A DNA stretch of 64,000 nucleotides, taken from Agrocybe praecox (lineage: Eukaryota; Basidiomycota; Agaricomycetes; Agaricales; Agrocybaceae). Positions 56,682-64,000 of the stretch are shown one piece after another; the first letter of the stretch is position 1, and the number at the start of each line of letters is the position of its first letter. The position numbers and the translations under genes are program-made. The notes below the pieces were generated by a model. The model worked only from the letters and a program-made list of their open reading frames with translations. It had not been told where the DNA came from and did not search any database. The DNA lies in NCBI GenBank assembly GCA_964017145.1, contig OZ024842.1, positions 2,232,001 to 2,296,000 of the forward strand, read 5' to 3'.

Positions 56682-57147
56682 AACTAATGCTCTCAACCAG
56701 CAGAAACGGGCCCTTTCTTTACCCATTTCCTGCTATGCCAACCATGGCTGCATACCGACGGGAGGGGGTGGCCAAATGACCCTTCAGACGGGCCCTTTGT
56801 ACACTAAACATACGCTGGCCCTAGAGCCACAGACAGACACACACTACAGGCATCTTCTATTCTTATACCCCTGCAGGTTATACCTTTCGGGATCAGTGCG
56901 CTTCTGTTACCCGGAATTCGGAATTGGTGGAATTTATATATTTATTATGGAATGCACGCGAGTCACTTCGTCGTGTCATTTACAGTCGTTCACTGCTAAC
57001 CACTACAGTCCCATGCTTGTTGTTATGCAATAAAATCGCCTTTCTTTCACGGTTCCATTCCAAATACAATTCCATAAGATGACTGTTATATAAAGTGTGA
57101 GTGCAACGCGGTCATGCGACGAGAGAGAAAAAAGAAGGGCACCTGTA
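56682..57147. other. Convergent intergenic region, 466 bp
   Basis: Holds the 3' ends of phosphatase copy B and bL34m. No additional gene, RNA or repeat was recognised. Confidence 0.5.
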
Positions 57148-57489
57148 TCAATGTGACAAGTATTTGCGCCCCTTGGCCATACGTCTACTAAGAATTTTGC
57201 GACCTCCAACACATCTTTTCCGGGCTAAGAATCCGTGCTTGCGCTTTCGTTTCCTCTGAGAGGGTTGGTATTCTGTTCCGCGAGCGGCGAAACGAACTGA
57301 AAGTTGGTATAGAGGCGTGAAGAGCGGTGAAGTTGAAGTGGATAATGGAGTATTTGGCCTGAACAAAGCAGGGATTACTGCTGATTTTAATGGCTGATGA
57401 CGGGATAAATCTCGGAGGACATTGAGAATGGGCAGCCTTGGGGGCGGACGGAGGAAGGCGGCGAGTATCGAGGGCGGGATGCGAGGCAT
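57148..57489 (-). CDS. Mitochondrial large-subunit ribosomal protein bL34m
   Basis: Intronless, 113 residues. The first 60 residues are a mitochondrial targeting sequence rich in Pro, Leu, Arg and Ser. The C-terminal bL34 core is [20 protein letters not shown] and [19 protein letters not shown], the highly basic pattern of the protein that lines the large-subunit rRNA. The start is taken at MPRIPP; an upstream in-frame ATG would add 17 residues. It shares a 51-bp bidirectional promoter with alanyl-tRNA synthetase. Confidence 0.92.
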   Translation of the reverse strand: MPRIPPSILAAFLRPPPRLPILNVLRDLSRHQPLKSAVIPALFRPNTPLSTSTSPLFTPLYQLSVRFAARGTEYQPSQRKRKRKHGFLARKRCVGGRKILSRRMAKGRKYLSH

Positions 57490-57540
57490 AGTATTAGTTG
57501 GTAAAGAGGCCTTGTGACAGATGTCACGCGATCGAGTCAA

Positions 57541-61205
<3,665 letters not shown>

Positions 61206-61381
61206 TCTTCACTGTTTTTTATCATTCCCTATACCTACTGTTCGACGCAACTTTGTGTACATCAATAACCAATTCTTTACATTCCTAAATTATCTGTTAC
61301 ATATATGAAATAGTCGTAGAAATCCGCTACTGTGCCTACATGCTATAAACAAGCGGTATCTAATAAATAAGGAGAATATCA

Positions 61382-63689
61382 TTACAAAGATTGTTCTTCC
61401 TGAGAATGAGTTTGTTCCCAAAGGCGAGGCTTCGGTAAAACAGTAATGTCGGCAAAAGGAGCCATCTGCGAAACTTGAATACAGTCTCGTGTGCCCAACA
61501 CCAATAACTCGAAAAAGAAAGATGCGGCTGCGCGTCGCGATGCCTAGAAGGGGTCTGTCAGAGAGAAGAAGAAAAACACAAAACAGTGACCAGCTTACCT
61601 TATTCGACATTTGCTGAAAACTCATAGGTTTCACTCGCTCATCCTCACCTCCACTAGGTTGTAGTTCGTTTCTGATTAAGGTCAAAGCTTTGATAGTATT
61701 TTTACTATATCCCTGTTTATCTGTTTCCTGGAGATCTGGTTGATCTTGTTCCAAATCTGCTGATTGACTCTGTTGGGAAGAGCGGGTTACACCAAACACA
61801 GATATAGGACAAGCTGAGTCATCCCCATGCTCCGTTTCTTGCGTGGCATCTGGCCCAAGAGAAGAAAGTCTACTTTTATCTGACACTACCGATTTGGCGC
61901 GGTCGTTATCCATGTCCTGACCAAATTCGGGAATATCAAGTTGATAATTTTCCATGGCAGTCGTTTGATCCGGAAATTCGAAGCTGGCATCAATGTCCCG
62001 AGGTGACATAGGTATGTCCAAATTCTCTTCATCGGGAGCAAGGCTAGCGATACGTCGAGGAACCTCTACTTCATCTAGACGAGCCTTCTTATGAGAAGCG
62101 TCATCCAAAGGAGTACCTTTCCGCTTCTGCATGGGGGCATTCGATACTGGTCGGGCAAATAGTTGAGCTAATTCTGGCGTCAGGCCAGGAGGCGCACATG
62201 ATACAAAGGCGCCATTTGACTTTGCTTGAATGGACAAGAAATAAGCAACAGGATCGCTGCGTATTTCTTGTAGTCTCATTACAATGGAAGACCTGGGCAA
62301 AAAATGGTGTGTCGAAGTGATAGAAGCAATATCAGTATTCAAGGGATTATTGTGAGCACCCGAACGGCCGCGGTTCTTAGCAGCCGCGTTGGCATTTTGA
62401 AGTTCGGTAATGGAGTCAATGATTTGTTTCTTGTCCTTTGGCTTCTTCTTGAGCTTGATTGCATTATTGGCTTCAGTTAATTCTTCTGAGACCAAAGGTA
62501 CGTCATCAACAGGGGGAGGTGTAGGAGGAACTTCTGTCAAAGGCGATGCTAAAGCCCACAATTAGTTACGCTATGAAGATCCTTTTATAACACACTTACA
62601 GGCGCGCGACAAGGACCGTCTTTCGTATGGGTCTTTACCACCAGGATCCAAGGGAGGAGGTTCGTCACCAAATCCAATTCCGAGGTCTTCCAGGTCCACG
62701 TCCTGGAAGGCATCTATCTCCATAGAGTGACCGAAGGGTTGTTCAGAAGGGTCTCTACTTTTGCTTCTATGAGACAACATATCCGTATCCATGTTGAAAT
62801 CTTGATTTCCGGCTAGGTCTATGTCAATCGAATTTTCATGAAACTGGGCGTCACGACCGGCCTCGACACTTTCTTCAGCGCTCATTGCTACTGATTTGTC
62901 AATTTGTTCGTCCCCCCAGTGGATACCCAAATCTAAGTCGTTGAAATCTTGCGACCCGATACCGTCAGAAGGACCCAAATCAAATGGATCGTCCACGCCA
63001 AGTTGAAAATTATCCGCAGGACGGAGAGTGATGTCGTCAATATGAGCTTGATGATGTCCATGACGCTGGAGCGGGCGGTCTTCAAAATCCATGTCCCTTC
63101 CAAATAATATAAATATCAGATGATTTCACCCTGTTGCAAGTTTTGACTTACCAGTCTACATCAGGAAGTAATAGATCAAGCCCAAGTCCGTTTGTTTGAA
63201 GAGTGATAGCTGTTTTGTTTACAGTAAGCTGCTCTTCCGTTAAGTCGACAATTCCTGGACGAAAGGCCTTTTTGTGGATCAAATCAAAAAGGGTTCACGG
63301 GGAAAAATAAAATACAAGTTACCATTTTTATTTTCAGCAATGCCTCATTGCAATCGTCCAACAGGTATTTTGCTTTGCGACTGTATATTCTCACAACGCC
63401 CAAGAGTAATTGACCACTAAGCCTGAGCGCCATTACTTCGATCTCTTTACCCATAATCACATCTGTGGTTAACATTAAGTAAGTTGGGCATGACTAGAAG
63501 GTGGATGACTGACCGACGGATTGTTCAATGTCCGTTTGAAGAGTCTGGCTCTTTGAAAGTTTGCGTTCCATGTGCGCGGCAAGCCATACGCGACCCAAAG
63601 GCCCGCGCCGGGACAGAATGGTCTCTGAATAGAACTAGATAGAAAGTCAGAAATGGGGATGGTAGAGAGATGCAAGGCGAACAGACCAT
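61382..63689 (-). CDS. rad21: Cohesin kleisin Rad21/Scc1
   Basis: Kleisin subunit that closes the Smc1-Smc3 ring and is cut by separase at anaphase. The first coding exon is only the ATG (63,687-63,689); a 52-nt intron separates it from [20 protein letters not shown]. The next exons give [39 protein letters not shown] and [20 protein letters not shown], the N-terminal kleisin domain that binds Smc3. The middle is acidic and disordered. A pair of S/D-x-x-R segments that might be separase sites are present but not provable by eye. The C-terminal winged helix is [20 protein letters not shown], then [20 protein letters not shown]. About 680 residues. The mitotic Rad21 reading is favoured over meiotic Rec8, but the Rec8 alternative is not excluded. 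Confidence 0.85.
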
Positions 63690-63803
63690 GGTGGTGGTTG
63701 AGAACAAGAGACGCGTTCGAGTGAACACATTGGCGAACAATGTTGAACACACGTGTTACGTAATCCAAGTGTCAATTGGCGGAAAAGAAAGAAAGATGGC
63801 GGG

Positions 63804-64000
63804 ATGATGTTCTCTTCCACCAGGTCCGTCGCCGTTAGGCCTCTTGTTCATCTACGTCCACGACGGTCTCTCCATGGTATGTACCATATTTCTCATAAAT
63901 TTTCTTTCCTCATCTTCTCTGTCTGCAGCCTCCGCTCTTCGCAGTACCACCCGAAATGCAGTTCCTTCAGACCTGACCATGCAAATTATGGCCACCGCAA
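63804..64000 (+). CDS. 5' end of a mitochondrial-type gene (cut by window edge)
   Basis: ATG at 63804 starts MMFSSTRSVAVRPLVHLRPR then RSLH; an intron of about 50 nt (63,879-63,930) is followed by ASALRSTTRNAVPSDLTMQI with MATA, and the frame is still open at 64,000. The basic, Ser/Arg-rich start is a mitochondrial targeting sequence. Too little is present to name the product. Divergent from rad21, with 114 bp between starts. Confidence 0.6.
   Translation, partial: MMFSSTRSVAVRPLVHLRPRRSLHGMYHISHKFSFLIFSVCSLRSSQYHPKCSSFRPDHANYGHR

Overview
The window is nuclear DNA of a filamentous basidiomycete, most likely an Agaricomycete. The evidence is dense genes on both strands, intergenic gaps often under 300 bp, coding regions interrupted by many GT-AG introns of about 45-70 nt, and gene content such as a basidiomycete-type secreted orphan family, a tandem zinc-cluster protein, Rax2, the DASH subunit Spc34 and Atg5. 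I cannot name the species. I see no prokaryotic operons, CRISPR arrays, rRNA or convincing tRNA genes. Protein calls come from reading the translations and splicing exons by eye; domain positions are approximate.

Layout, left half: Ski3 TPR protein (5' end cut by the window edge); LETM1-domain mitochondrial protein; a very tight same-strand trio of a small orphan, Mediator MED27 and a medusa-like DUF7082 regulator; a DOCK-family GEF over 7 kb; DASH subunit Spc34; Atg5; Dbf4-type kinase regulator; a secreted orphan; a protein with two Zn2Cys6 clusters and an H2C2-like tail; S-adenosylmethionine decarboxylase with a possible uORF; a FAM210/Nat2-like mitochondrial protein; a probable complex I accessory subunit; and the polarity protein Rax2 with a C-terminal SH3 domain.

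Right half: Rei1; a PP2C phosphatase; Tho1/SARNP head-to-head with Hap2/NF-YA; a small orphan; a secreted pepsin-type protease; the fatty-acid elongation dehydratase Phs1; an 827-bp mariner-like non-autonomous element with perfect TIRs and TA target duplication; an HMMR-like coiled-coil protein; two paralogous Psr1/SCP-type phosphatases about 8 kb apart, bracketing a membrane/coiled-coil orphan, a putative TPP1/Est3-type telomere OB-fold protein and a polyglutamine bZIP factor; mitoribosomal bL34m head-to-head with alanyl-tRNA synthetase; cohesin kleisin Rad21; and the 5' end of a mitochondrial-type gene cut by the right edge.

This is mostly a housekeeping region: RNA decay, ribosome biogenesis, translation, cell-cycle and chromosome maintenance, polarity and mitochondrial function. 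There is no gene-cluster logic. The points most worth a second look are the double zinc cluster with matching intron positions and an integrase-like tail, the SH3 domain on Rax2, the telomere OB-fold gene, the mariner-like element, the ATG-only first coding exon of rad21, the spe2 leader and the phosphatase pair.
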